Made by a program: the position numbers and the translations under genes. A stretch of DNA of 64,000 bases from Promicromonospora panici (GTDB taxonomy: Bacteria; Actinomycetota; Actinomycetes; Actinomycetales; Cellulomonadaceae), in NCBI RefSeq assembly GCF_900608595.1, contig NZ_UWYY01000012.1:1-64000 (forward strand), read 5' to 3'. The notes under the pieces are model-generated. The model searched no databases. It had not been told where the DNA came from and saw only the letters and a list, made by a program, of their open reading frames with translations. Positions 16,812-25,367 of this stretch are shown here, piece after piece (positions within the stretch are counted from its first letter, which is position 1; each line of letters starts with the position of its first letter).

Positions 16812-19559
16812 CTAGCGGGGTGGCGGCGGGTTGCGGATCGCCGCGTCTATGCGGGCCAGCACCGCCCGGGAGCGCTCCAGCTCGGTCCGGTAGCGCTCCG
16901 GCAGGTCGGCGGCAAGCCGACGGCGCATCTCGACCGCCTCCCGCGCGTGCCCGAGCGCCGTGACGTTGTCACCCGCGGCGCTCAGCGCGCTCGCCAGGTT
17001 GGAGAGCGCGAGCGCCAGGTCGGGCCGGTGCTTGTCCGGGTTCTCCAGGACGAGCTGGCGCCGCATCATCACGGCCTCCCGCATGGGCGGCAGCGCGTCG
17101 TCGGCCCGGTCCAGGTCGAGCAGCGTGGCCCCCAGGTTGGCGAGCGCCTCGGTAAGGCCCGTGCGGTACTTCTCCGGCTGCTCACGCATGAGCCGGCGGA
17201 GCATGTCGACGGCCTCCTGCGTGGGCCGCAGCGCCTCGTCGAACCTGCCCAGGTCCGCGTACCGCACGCCCAGGTTCGACAGGGACTGCGCGAGGTACTT
17301 CAGCGACCGGGCGTTCCCGCTCGCGAGCCCCCGGCGGATACCCACCGCTTCCTCCTCGAGCAGCACTGCCTCGTCGTACCGGCCGCGCCGGGCCAGCGTG
17401 ACACCGAGGTTCGACAGGGAGTGGGCGAGAAAGTGCAGGTACCGCTCGGGATGCTCGCGGGCGAGGTCCCTGCGGATCTCCAGCGCCTCCCGCTCCAGCC
17501 GGAGCGACTCGTCGGCGCGGCCGACCGTCGAGTACAGGGCGCCGAGCGCGGACAGCGCGCCGGCGAGGTCGGGCCGGGTGCCGCGCTCGTTCTCCTTGGC
17601 GAGCCCGCGCTGGATCTCCAGGGCCTCGACGAGCACCACGCCCGCCTCCTCGTACCGGCCGAGGGCCTCCAGCGTGGTCCCGAGCTGGCCGAGCGACCAC
17701 GCCAGCTCCCCGAGGTGCTCGGGGCGCGCGGCGGCCAGCCGCCGCCGGATCGCCACGGCCTCGGCGTTCGCGGGCAGCGCGTCCTCGGGCCGCCCGCTCT
17801 CGGTGAGGGCCTCGAAGTTGCCCAGCACCGCCGCGACCCGCGGCTCGTACTGGATCGGGTCGCCCTCGGCGAGGCGCCGGTAGAGGTCGAGCGACGCCCG
17901 CTGCGCCGCCTCGATCTCGCCGGTCCGGCCGAGCTCGGTGTAGGACACCCCGGCGTTCTGCAGGGCGCGCGCGTGCTCGGCGTCGGCCCAGAGCGCGTCC
18001 CCGGGCGGGAACTGCCGGCACAGCGCGATGACCTCCTCCTGGAGGGCCAAGGCGTCGCTGTGCCGGCCGAGGGCCCAGTAGCCCATGCCGAGGTTGTTCA
18101 GCGCGGTGCACAGCGGCGGGCGATACCGGTTCTCGTCGTGCCACGCGAGGCCGCGCCAGAGCCCGACTGCCTCCTGCAGCAGGGCCGACGCGGCGTCGGG
18201 CTCGCCCTCGGCGATCAGCACCGTGCCGAGGTCGCTCAGCGCCTCGGCCCGCTCGGCGTCGCCGCCGGCCGTTCGGGCCAGGTCCGCCACCCGGTGGGTG
18301 AGGCGGTCCAGCACCGGCACGGCCAGCGGCCCCGACGACCGCGGCAGGCGGCGCGTCGCACGCATCAGGCCGGGCAGGTCCTCCGGCCTCCCGGACGGGA
18401 GGGCGGACGCCGCCGCCTCGATCAGCTCGCCGGTCACGTCCCGGTCCGCGGCGGGCCGGTCCAGCCCCATCGCCGTGGCGAAACCCAGCACCGCGAAGGC
18501 CTGGCCAGGGTCCAGGTCGCGGGTGCACGCGGCGGTCAGCTCCCCCGACCTCGCCAGGGTCCGCGACACGAGCAGCTCGGCCAGGCGCGGGACCGGAAGC
18601 AGGTGCGCGCGGACCCAGTCGACAGCGTCCGCCGTCCGGCCGTCTGCCGGCTCTGCGCCCGCGCGCCGCAGCGCCTCGCGGACACCGTCGTCGGTGGTGT
18701 CCCGCAGCAGCGTCGCCACGGCCAGGGCGGCCTCGGCGGTCCCGCCCGCTCCGTCCCCGAGCCCTGCCGCGGCGGCCGTGCGCGCCCAGCCGGTCCGCTC
18801 GTGGTCCAGCACGACGCCGAGCGCGGCCCCCGGGTCGACGACGTCGCCGCCGTCGAGCACCGTCGCCAGCGCCGCGGCGTGCAGGTCGAGGACGCGCACG
18901 TGCCCGTCGGCCACCGGCTCGAAGCGGACCTGGGGCACGGGCCGGCCCAGCGCCCGCGCGAACCGCGCGACCGCCGCCTCCAGGAACGCGCGCTCGTCGT
19001 CCGGGCGTTCGACCTCCAGGCCGAGCGCGGGGTCGAACGCGACACTCAGCGTCCGGTCGAGCGCCGGGTCCAGCGCCATCTGGGTGACCGACGGCGTCCG
19101 CCCCGCCCAGAGCTCGCTGGTCCACCGCTCGCGCCGCCACCACTGCCCGCCGGTGCGGGCCAGGCACAGGACGCGCAGGCGACCGCTGCGCCTGGTCGCC
19201 CCGATGGCGTCGAACATCGCGGACAGGCCGGGCCGGGAACCGGCGTCGTCCACGACGAGGAGCACACGCCGCGCGTCGGCGACGCCGTCCACCACCGTGA
19301 CCTCCTGGCCGGGCGGCACGTGGACCACCGTCCATCCGGTGCGCCGCAGCCTCCGGCACAGCTCCAGCGCCAGGCGGGTCTTGCCGACGCCGCCGAGCCC
19401 GCACAGCAGCCGCAGCGCCACGGGCTCCCGCGACCGCGCCCACGACCGAAGCTCCGCGAGCTCCCGGCCGCGGCCCATGAAAGGCACGATCCCGCGCTCG
19501 GGCGCGAGGAGGGCAGCCGGGCTCGCGCCCCACGCCTCATCGGGTCCGGGTCGGCTCAT
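16812..19559 (-). CDS. STAND-type P-loop NTPase with C-terminal TPR repeats
   Basis: 915 residues. An NB-ARC-like NTPase lies at the N-terminus, with MGRGRELAELR, P-loop GLGGVGKT at residues 54-61 and a Walker B-like VLLVVDDAG near residue 100. A winged-helix/helical region follows. From about residue 460 there are at least eight TPR units of ~48 residues with the recurring pattern SLSNLGV..L..LGR.DEAL...EEAV.IRR.LA, close to the kinesin-light-chain TPR type. STAND proteins are signalling switches, sometimes regulators and sometimes antiphage sensors. No effector domain is visible, so its output is unknown. It converges with the CDF gene and precedes the rpsA terminator region. Confidence 0.8.
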   Translation of the reverse strand: MSRPGPDEAWGASPAALLAPERGIVPFMGRGRELAELRSWARSREPVALRLLCGLGGVGKTRLALELCRRLRRTGWTVVHVPPGQEVTVVDGVADARRVLLVVDDAGSRPGLSAMFDAIGATRRSGRLRVLCLARTGGQWWRRERWTSELWAGRTPSVTQMALDPALDRTLSVAFDPALGLEVERPDDERAFLEAAVARFARALGRPVPQVRFEPVADGHVRVLDLHAAALATVLDGGDVVDPGAALGVVLDHERTGWARTAAAAGLGDGAGGTAEAALAVATLLRDTTDDGVREALRRAGAEPADGRTADAVDWVRAHLLPVPRLAELLVSRTLARSGELTAACTRDLDPGQAFAVLGFATAMGLDRPAADRDVTGELIEAAASALPSGRPEDLPGLMRATRRLPRSSGPLAVPVLDRLTHRVADLARTAGGDAERAEALSDLGTVLIAEGEPDAASALLQEAVGLWRGLAWHDENRYRPPLCTALNNLGMGYWALGRHSDALALQEEVIALCRQFPPGDALWADAEHARALQNAGVSYTELGRTGEIEAAQRASLDLYRRLAEGDPIQYEPRVAAVLGNFEALTESGRPEDALPANAEAVAIRRRLAAARPEHLGELAWSLGQLGTTLEALGRYEEAGVVLVEALEIQRGLAKENERGTRPDLAGALSALGALYSTVGRADESLRLEREALEIRRDLAREHPERYLHFLAHSLSNLGVTLARRGRYDEAVLLEEEAVGIRRGLASGNARSLKYLAQSLSNLGVRYADLGRFDEALRPTQEAVDMLRRLMREQPEKYRTGLTEALANLGATLLDLDRADDALPPMREAVMMRRQLVLENPDKHRPDLALALSNLASALSAAGDNVTALGHAREAVEMRRRLAADLPERYRTELERSRAVLARIDAAIRNPPPPR

Positions 19560-19700
19560 GGGGAGTCATCCAACAGCACATGGGCCGTCCTGGCCAGCGA
19601 ACCTGTGATAAGGATCAGGGGCGCCCGCTGACCGTGTCGCTGCAGGTCAGAACACCGGGCCGGGTGATCATCAGGCCAGGTACCGCATCCTGAAAACGAC

Positions 19701-19736
19701 GACGGCCCGCCGCCCCCGAAGGAGCGACGGGCCGTC
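19701..19736 (-). terminator. Intrinsic terminator of rpsA
   Basis: A 13 bp stem (19701-19713 with 19724-19736, one G-U pair) and a 10-nt loop lie 12 bp beyond the rpsA stop. Read on the minus strand it is followed by GTCGTTTTC, a short T-run. This is the clearest intrinsic terminator in the window and separates rpsA from the STAND-TPR gene. Confidence 0.85.
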
Positions 19737-19748
19737 AGACGACTCGGG

Positions 19749-21224
19749 TCAGTTGCCCGTGAGCTTCTCGCGGAGCGCGGCGAGCGCCTCGTCCGAAGCC
19801 AGCGTGCCGACCTCCTCGACCGGAGCCGAGGAGTAGGTGGCGTTGCCGCCACCGGCCGGAGCGGCGGCCGGGGCCTCGGACGTCGCCTCGGTGTCCGCGG
19901 TCAGCGCCTCGGCGACCTGCTTGCGGTGCGCGGTCCAGCGCTCGTGCGCCTTGGCGTACTCCGCCTCCCACGCCTCGCGCTGCGCCTCGTAGCCCTCGAG
20001 CCACTCGTTGGTCTCCGGGTCGAATCCGTCCGGGTACTTGTAGTTCCCGGCCTCGTCGTACTCGGCGGCCATGCCGTACAGCGCGGGGTCGAAGTCCTCG
20101 GACTCCGGGTCCACGCCCTCGTTGGCCTGCTTGAGCGACAGCGAGATGCGGCGGCGCTCCAGGTCGATGTCGATGACCTTGACGAACACCTCGGCACCGA
20201 CGGTGACGACCTGCTCGGGCAGCTCGACGTGGCGCACGGCCAGCTCCGAGATGTGGACCAGGCCCTCGATGCCGTCCTCGACGCGCACGAACGCACCGAA
20301 CGGAACCAGCTTGGTGACCTTACCCGGCACGACCTGACCGATGGCGTGCGTACGGGCGAAGGTCTGCCACGGGTCCTCCTGCGTCGCCTTCAGCGACAGG
20401 GAGACACGCTCGCGGTCGAAGTCGACGTCGAGCACCTCGACGGTGACCTCCTGGCCCACCTCGACGACCTCGGACGGGTGGTCGATGTGCTTCCAGGACA
20501 GCTCGGAGACGTGCACCAGACCGTCGACGCCGCCGAGGTCCACGAACGCACCGAAGTTGACGATCGAGGAGACGACACCCGGGCGCACCTGGCCCTTCTG
20601 CAGGGTCTGCAGGAAGGTGGAGCGAACCTCGGACTGCGTCTGCTCGAGCCAGGCACGGCGCGAGAGCACGACGTTGTTCCGGTTCTTGTCGAGCTCGATG
20701 ATCTTGGCCTCGATCTCCTTGCCGACGTACGGCTGGAGGTCGCGGACACGACGCATCTCCACGAGGGAGGCGGGGAGGAAGCCGCGCAGGCCGATGTCGA
20801 GGATGAGGCCACCCTTGACGACCTCGATGACGGTGCCGGTGACGACGCCGTCCTCCTCCTTGATCTTCTCGATCGTGCCCCAGGCGCGCTCGTACTGTGC
20901 GCGCTTCTTGGACAGGATCAGTCGGCCTTCCTTGTCCTCCTTCTGGAGGACCAGGGCCTCGACGGCGTCGCCGACGGCGACAACCTCGCCAGGGTCGACG
21001 TCGTGCTTGATCGAGAGCTCCCGGGACGGGATGACACCCTCGGTCTTGTAGCCGATGTCGAGAAGGACCTCGTCGCGGTCCACCTTGACGATCGTGCCTT
21101 CGACGATGTCACCATCGTTGAAGTACTTGATGGTGGCGTCGATGGCAGCAAGGAAGTCCTCCTCGGTGCCGATGTCGTTGACGGCAACCTGGGGTGCGGA
21201 CTTCGCAGGGGTGGAGATGGTCAT
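19749..21224 (-). CDS. rpsA: 30S ribosomal protein S1
   Basis: 491 residues with four S1 (OB-fold) RNA-binding domains at about 35-105, 120-190, 205-275 and 290-362, for example KGQVRPGVVSSIVNFGAFVD and PGKVTKLVPFGAFV. An acidic, Ala-rich C-terminal extension follows, as in other actinobacteria. It binds mRNA and the 30S subunit during initiation. The ATG at 21224 gives the conserved MTISTP start; upstream in-frame codons encode no conserved sequence. Expected neighbours are polA upstream and coaE downstream; here an oligopeptide transporter and a 17 kb block lie between. A strong terminator follows. Confidence 0.97.
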   Translation of the reverse strand: MTISTPAKSAPQVAVNDIGTEEDFLAAIDATIKYFNDGDIVEGTIVKVDRDEVLLDIGYKTEGVIPSRELSIKHDVDPGEVVAVGDAVEALVLQKEDKEGRLILSKKRAQYERAWGTIEKIKEEDGVVTGTVIEVVKGGLILDIGLRGFLPASLVEMRRVRDLQPYVGKEIEAKIIELDKNRNNVVLSRRAWLEQTQSEVRSTFLQTLQKGQVRPGVVSSIVNFGAFVDLGGVDGLVHVSELSWKHIDHPSEVVEVGQEVTVEVLDVDFDRERVSLSLKATQEDPWQTFARTHAIGQVVPGKVTKLVPFGAFVRVEDGIEGLVHISELAVRHVELPEQVVTVGAEVFVKVIDIDLERRRISLSLKQANEGVDPESEDFDPALYGMAAEYDEAGNYKYPDGFDPETNEWLEGYEAQREAWEAEYAKAHERWTAHRKQVAEALTADTEATSEAPAAAPAGGGNATYSSAPVEEVGTLASDEALAALREKLTGN

Positions 21225-21470
21225 TGAGTTCGATGCTCCGATGCGGACATGGCGTAGTACGGACAGGGTCTGTTTGAGCTGCGCTTGCGCTCTGCTCACG
21301 AGGTGCCGCTGACTGCCCAGAGGGCGCACGGCACCGCCAGCCATCCTAGTGGCGTCGCAGCGCCCGGGTCAACGCGAGCCGGGGTGGCGCAAGCCTCAGG
21401 AGGCTGGTCGGGAACGTGCCGCCGGACGACGCCCGGGCGGGTGCGAGGGTGGGTGGTCGGGCAGCGGAAC

Positions 21471-23237
21471 TCAGAGCGCGAGCTCCAGATCCTTGCCCGG
21501 GATGGCGTCGAGCAGGGCCCGCGTGTAGTCGGTGCTCGGCGAGTCGAAGACCGCGTCGACGGTCCCCTCCTCGACCACCCGGCCCTCCTGCATCACCAGC
21601 ACGCGGTCCGCGATCTGCCGCACGACGGCGAGGTCGTGCGTGATGAAGAGGTACGTGAGCCCCAGCTCCTCCTGCAGGCCGGCCAGCAGCTGCAGGATCT
21701 GCGCCTGCACGACGACGTCGAGCGCCGACACTGCCTCGTCGCACACCACGAGCTCGGGCGACAGCGCGAGGGCGCGGGCGATCGCCACCCGCTGGCGCTG
21801 ACCGCCGGACAGCTCCGAGGGGAACCGCTGCAGCTGGCCCTTGCTGAGGGCCACCTGGTCGGCGAGCTCCTCCACGCGGGCCCGGCGGGCCGCGGGGTCA
21901 CCGTAGGAGTGCGCGCGCAGCGGCTCCTCGATCGCGCGGTACACCGAGTAGAGCGGGTCGAGCGACGAGTACGGGTCCTGGAACACGGGCTGCACCCGGC
22001 GCCGGTACGCGATCTGCTCCCGGTGCCCGCCGGCGCCCACGAGGCCGCCGTCGAACGTGATCGTCCCCGTGGTGGGCTTCTCGATGTCGAGGATCATCCG
22101 GGCCAGGGTCGACTTGCCCGAGCCCGACTCCCCCACCACCGCCACGGTGGAGCCGCGCGGGATGTCCAGGCTCACGCCGTCCACGGCGGTGAAGTCCCTG
22201 CTGCGGGAGAACAGGCTGTTCCCACGGATGGAGAACACCTTGCTCACGTCCTTGACGGAAACCAGGACGTCCGACTCCGCCGCCGTCTCCTCGCCGGGAG
22301 CGAGCAGGGCGTCGTCCAGCACGTCCTCGAGGCCGCGCTCGCGCGCGATCTCGATCCGCCGCGAGGCGAGCGACGGCGCCGCCGCCATCAGCCGCTTGGT
22401 GTACTCGTGCTGCGGCGCGGTGAGCACCTGCCGGGCCGGGCCCTGCTCGACGATGTCACCGCGGTACATGACCACGACGACGTCGGCGCGCTCGGCCGCG
22501 AGGCCGAGGTCGTGCGTGATGAGCAGCACCGCCGTACCGAGGTCCTCGGTCAGGGCGGAGAGCTGGTCGAGGATGCCGCGCTGGACCGTCACGTCGAGGG
22601 CCGACGTCGGCTCGTCCGCCACCAGCAGCGCCGGGCGGCCCGAGAGGCCCATGGCGATGAGCGCGCGCTGGCGCATGCCGCCGGAGAACTCGTGCGGGTA
22701 CTGGCCGGCGCGCGCCCGGGCGTCGGGCAGACCCACCTCGTCGAGCAGCTCGACCGTGCGGGCGCGCGCGTCCCGCCGGGTCCGCAGGCCGTTGTCGATC
22801 AGGCCCTCGTCGACCTGCCGGCCGATCTGCATGATCGGGTCGAGGTTGGTCATCGGGTCCTGGGGCACGAGGCCCAGCTCGGTGCCGCGCAGCTGGGCCA
22901 TCCGCTGCGGGGAGACCTTGCCCAGGTCCTCGTCCTTGAACCAGATGTGACCGTCGGCCACCGAGCCGTTGCTCGCCAGCAGGCCCAGCACCGCCATGGC
23001 CAGGGTCGTCTTGCCGGAGCCGGACTCCCCCACGATCGCCACGGTCTGGCCGCGCCGGACGGTCAGGTTCGCGTTCGCGACGGCGCGCGCGGCGCCGCCC
23101 TCCGTGCGGAAGTCGACGGACATGTTCTCGACGCGCAGCACGACGTCCTCGGTCGGCGCGTCGGTGGGCGGCGACGCACTGGTGGCCGGCTCCGCCGGCG
23201 TCGGCACGGCCGTGTTCTTGTCAGCGATGTCGTTCAT
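21471..23237 (-). CDS. Dipeptide/oligopeptide ABC transporter, double ATPase subunit
   Basis: 588 residues containing two complete ABC ATPase domains in one chain, equivalent to fused DppD and DppF. Domain 1 has Walker A GESGSGKTTLAMAV and signature FSGGMRQRALIAMGL. Domain 2 has Walker A GESGSGKSTLARMIL and signature LSGGQRQRVAIARAL. Each domain keeps a Walker B aspartate (ADEPTSALD, CDEAVSALD); the second has Ala where Pro is usual. The start codon overlaps the stop of the upstream permease gene by 4 bp (ATGA), so this is the distal gene of the importer operon. It energises peptide uptake at the cytoplasmic membrane face. Confidence 0.94.
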   Translation of the reverse strand: MNDIADKNTAVPTPAEPATSASPPTDAPTEDVVLRVENMSVDFRTEGGAARAVANANLTVRRGQTVAIVGESGSGKTTLAMAVLGLLASNGSVADGHIWFKDEDLGKVSPQRMAQLRGTELGLVPQDPMTNLDPIMQIGRQVDEGLIDNGLRTRRDARARTVELLDEVGLPDARARAGQYPHEFSGGMRQRALIAMGLSGRPALLVADEPTSALDVTVQRGILDQLSALTEDLGTAVLLITHDLGLAAERADVVVVMYRGDIVEQGPARQVLTAPQHEYTKRLMAAAPSLASRRIEIARERGLEDVLDDALLAPGEETAAESDVLVSVKDVSKVFSIRGNSLFSRSRDFTAVDGVSLDIPRGSTVAVVGESGSGKSTLARMILDIEKPTTGTITFDGGLVGAGGHREQIAYRRRVQPVFQDPYSSLDPLYSVYRAIEEPLRAHSYGDPAARRARVEELADQVALSKGQLQRFPSELSGGQRQRVAIARALALSPELVVCDEAVSALDVVVQAQILQLLAGLQEELGLTYLFITHDLAVVRQIADRVLVMQEGRVVEEGTVDAVFDSPSTDYTRALLDAIPGKDLELAL

Positions 23238-24196
23238 CGTCGGGTCCTGTTCCGGGGGTCGAGGGCCTCGCGCAGGCTCTCGCCCACGAGGGTGAAGCCG
23301 AGGGCCGTCACGGCGATGCAGATACCGGGCAGGATCGCCAGCCGCGGCGCCACGGCCAGCTCCTGCTGGGCGGCCGTCAGCATGCGGCCCCACTCGGCCG
23401 TGGACGGCTCGCCGCCACCCAGGCCCAGGAAGGACAGCGCCGCGGCCTCGATCACCGCGGTCGCCAGGCTCAGCGTGGCCTGCACGATGACCGGTCCCAC
23501 GCTGTTGGGCAGCACGTGGCTCATGGTCACCGACCGGCGCGTCAGGCCCAGGGCCGACGCGGCGAGCACGTAGTCCTGGCCCTTCTGCGCCAGCATCGAC
23601 CCGCGCAGCAGCCGGGCGAAGATCGGGACCTGCACCACACCGATGGCGACGATGACCGCCATCGAGGACTGGCCGGCGATCGCGGCGATCGACACGGCGA
23701 GCAGCAGCGACGGCACGGACAGCATGAGGTCCACCAGCCGCATGACGGCGAAGTCGACCGACTTGCCGAACCAGCCGGCCAGGAGGCCCAGGAGCAGGCC
23801 GCCCGTGAGGCCGAACAGCGTGGACAGGACGCCCACCAGCAGCGAGGCCTGGGCACCCCAGATCAGCTTGCTCAGCACGTCGCCGCCGTAGCGGTCCAGG
23901 CCGAGCGGGAACTCGGCCGACGGGCCGGGGATCATCGTGGGACGCACCTCGTCGCGGCCCGGCAGCTCGGTTCCCCCGTAGGGCGCCAGCACCGGGGCCA
24001 GCACGGCTACGAGCACGAAGACCGCGACGATCACGAAGCCGCTGATCGCGACCGGGTTCTTGCGCAGCGTGCGCCACGCGCGCGCCCAGACGCCCTCGCC
24101 GCCGTGGTCGGCACCGCCCGGCCCGTCGCCGTGGATGCTCGTGTGGAGCGGCGCGGCGGCCGCGCCGTCGGTCACGGGAAGCTCGTTGGCACTCAT
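23234..24196 (-). CDS. Dipeptide/oligopeptide ABC transporter permease (DppC type)
   Basis: 320-residue membrane protein. A 50-residue cytoplasmic N-terminus precedes a first helix (AISGFVIVAVFVLVAVLAPVL), an extracytoplasmic loop with LGLDRYGGDVLSKLIWGAQ typical of DppC/OppC, and five more helices. The EAA motif loop, EAAALSFLGLGGGEPSTAEWG, is diagnostic. It overlaps both neighbours by 4 bp, which indicates translational coupling within the importer operon. It pairs with the DppB-type subunit to form the peptide channel. Confidence 0.95.
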   Translation of the reverse strand: MSANELPVTDGAAAAPLHTSIHGDGPGGADHGGEGVWARAWRTLRKNPVAISGFVIVAVFVLVAVLAPVLAPYGGTELPGRDEVRPTMIPGPSAEFPLGLDRYGGDVLSKLIWGAQASLLVGVLSTLFGLTGGLLLGLLAGWFGKSVDFAVMRLVDLMLSVPSLLLAVSIAAIAGQSSMAVIVAIGVVQVPIFARLLRGSMLAQKGQDYVLAASALGLTRRSVTMSHVLPNSVGPVIVQATLSLATAVIEAAALSFLGLGGGEPSTAEWGRMLTAAQQELAVAPRLAILPGICIAVTALGFTLVGESLREALDPRNRTRR

Positions 24197-25200
24197 TGCT
24201 GCCTCCTCAGCCGCGGGTCGATCAGCCCGTACGACACGTCGACGATCAGGTTCACGAGGGCGTAGACCACGGCGATCATCAGGATGAAGCCCTGCATCAC
24301 CGGGTAGTCGGCGTTGAACACCGAGTCAGCCAGGAAGCTGCCGATGCCGCTGAACGCGAAGACGGTCTCGGTGAGCACCGCGCCGCTGAGCAGCAGGCCG
24401 ACCTGCAGGCCGATGGTGGTGACGACCGGCAGCATCGCGTTCTTCAGGATGTGGTCGCCGCGCAGCCGGGCCGGCTTGATGCCCTTGGCCCGTGCGGTGC
24501 GGACGTAGTCCGCGTTCTGCACCTCGGAGACGGCGGCGCGGGTCATGCGGGCCACGATCGCCAGCGGGATGGTGCCCAGCGCGATGCCGGGCAGGATCAG
24601 GTGCACCAGTGCGTCCCACGCCGCGTCCCACTCGGCGGTGAGCAGGCCGTCCAGGACGTAGAAGTTGGTCGGGTGGGTGGCGACCATCGTGGCGCTCTGC
24701 CGCCCCGTCGTCGGGAACCAGCCCAGCTCGACCGCGAACAGGTACTTGAGGATGAACGCCAGGAAGAACACCGGCACGGTGACGCCGATCAGCGAGACAA
24801 CGACCGCCGAGTGGTCGACGACGGAGCCGGCCCGGCGGGCAGCGACGTAGCCGAGCGGGATGCCGATCCCGATGGCGAAGATCAGGGCGACCACGGTGAG
24901 CTCGATGGTCGCGGGGAACCGGGTGAGGAACTCGTCCAGCACCGGGCGGCCGCTCTGCAGCGAGGTACCGAAGTCGCCCTGCAGCAGCCGGAGCAGGTAC
25001 TTGCCGTACTGGACGGGAAGCGGCTGGTCGAGTCCCAGCTGGGCCTCGATCTCCGCCGCGGCCTCGGGGGTGTACCGCTCACCGAGCATGGCCTGGACCG
25101 GCCCGCCCGGCAGGGCACGCACCCAGCCGAACAGCAAGATCGACAACCCCACCAGGAGGGGTATCAGGAGCAGCAGCCGCTGCACAATCAGTCTGAGCAT
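24193..25200 (-). CDS. Dipeptide/oligopeptide ABC transporter permease (DppB type)
   Basis: 335 residues beginning MLRLIVQRLLLLIPLLVGLS, the usual first helix of DppB/OppB proteins. The periplasmic segment LGLDQPLPVQYGKYLLRLLQ and the terminal motif NLIVDVSYGLIDPRLR confirm the class. ATG 25200 was chosen because AGGA lies about 4 nt upstream; an in-frame ATG 27 nt earlier would add an atypical polar tail. First gene of the overlapping permease/ATPase group. A stem-loop separates it from the binding-protein gene. Confidence 0.94.
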   Translation of the reverse strand: MLRLIVQRLLLLIPLLVGLSILLFGWVRALPGGPVQAMLGERYTPEAAAEIEAQLGLDQPLPVQYGKYLLRLLQGDFGTSLQSGRPVLDEFLTRFPATIELTVVALIFAIGIGIPLGYVAARRAGSVVDHSAVVVSLIGVTVPVFFLAFILKYLFAVELGWFPTTGRQSATMVATHPTNFYVLDGLLTAEWDAAWDALVHLILPGIALGTIPLAIVARMTRAAVSEVQNADYVRTARAKGIKPARLRGDHILKNAMLPVVTTIGLQVGLLLSGAVLTETVFAFSGIGSFLADSVFNADYPVMQGFILMIAVVYALVNLIVDVSYGLIDPRLRRQQ

Positions 25201-25282
25201 CGTTCCTCGACAGACATGCGTTTTCATCGGTCGTCCCGGAGGCAGGCTCGTGGCCCGCCCGGCCGGGACGACTCCGGACAGC

Positions 25283-25314
25283 GGTCGGGGCGCGGCAGCC
25301 GCCGCGCCCCGACC
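25283..25314. terminator. Intergenic stem-loop between binding protein and permease genes
   Basis: A perfect 13 bp GC-rich stem (25283-25295 with 25302-25314) and a 6-nt loop lie in the 167 bp gap after the solute-binding-protein stop. There is no T-run on the minus strand, so it is more likely an attenuating or 3'-stabilising hairpin than a full terminator. Such hairpins are common after ABC binding-protein genes and let them be expressed above the permease genes. Confidence 0.55.
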
Positions 25315-25367
25315 TGAGGTATTTCACCCTAAGGCGTTGGGGACCCTAGGCAGTTCGGGAGGGAACC

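Noticed and set aside
2934..19748. A complete secondary-metabolite gene cluster
   Set aside because: Regulators and tailoring-type enzymes are present but there is no polyketide, peptide, terpene or other core synthase.
21471..24077. Single open frame that would join the double ATPase to sequence upstream of it
   Set aside because: The upstream part is a different frame of the DppC-type permease; the ATG at 23237 with the 4 bp overlap is the real start.
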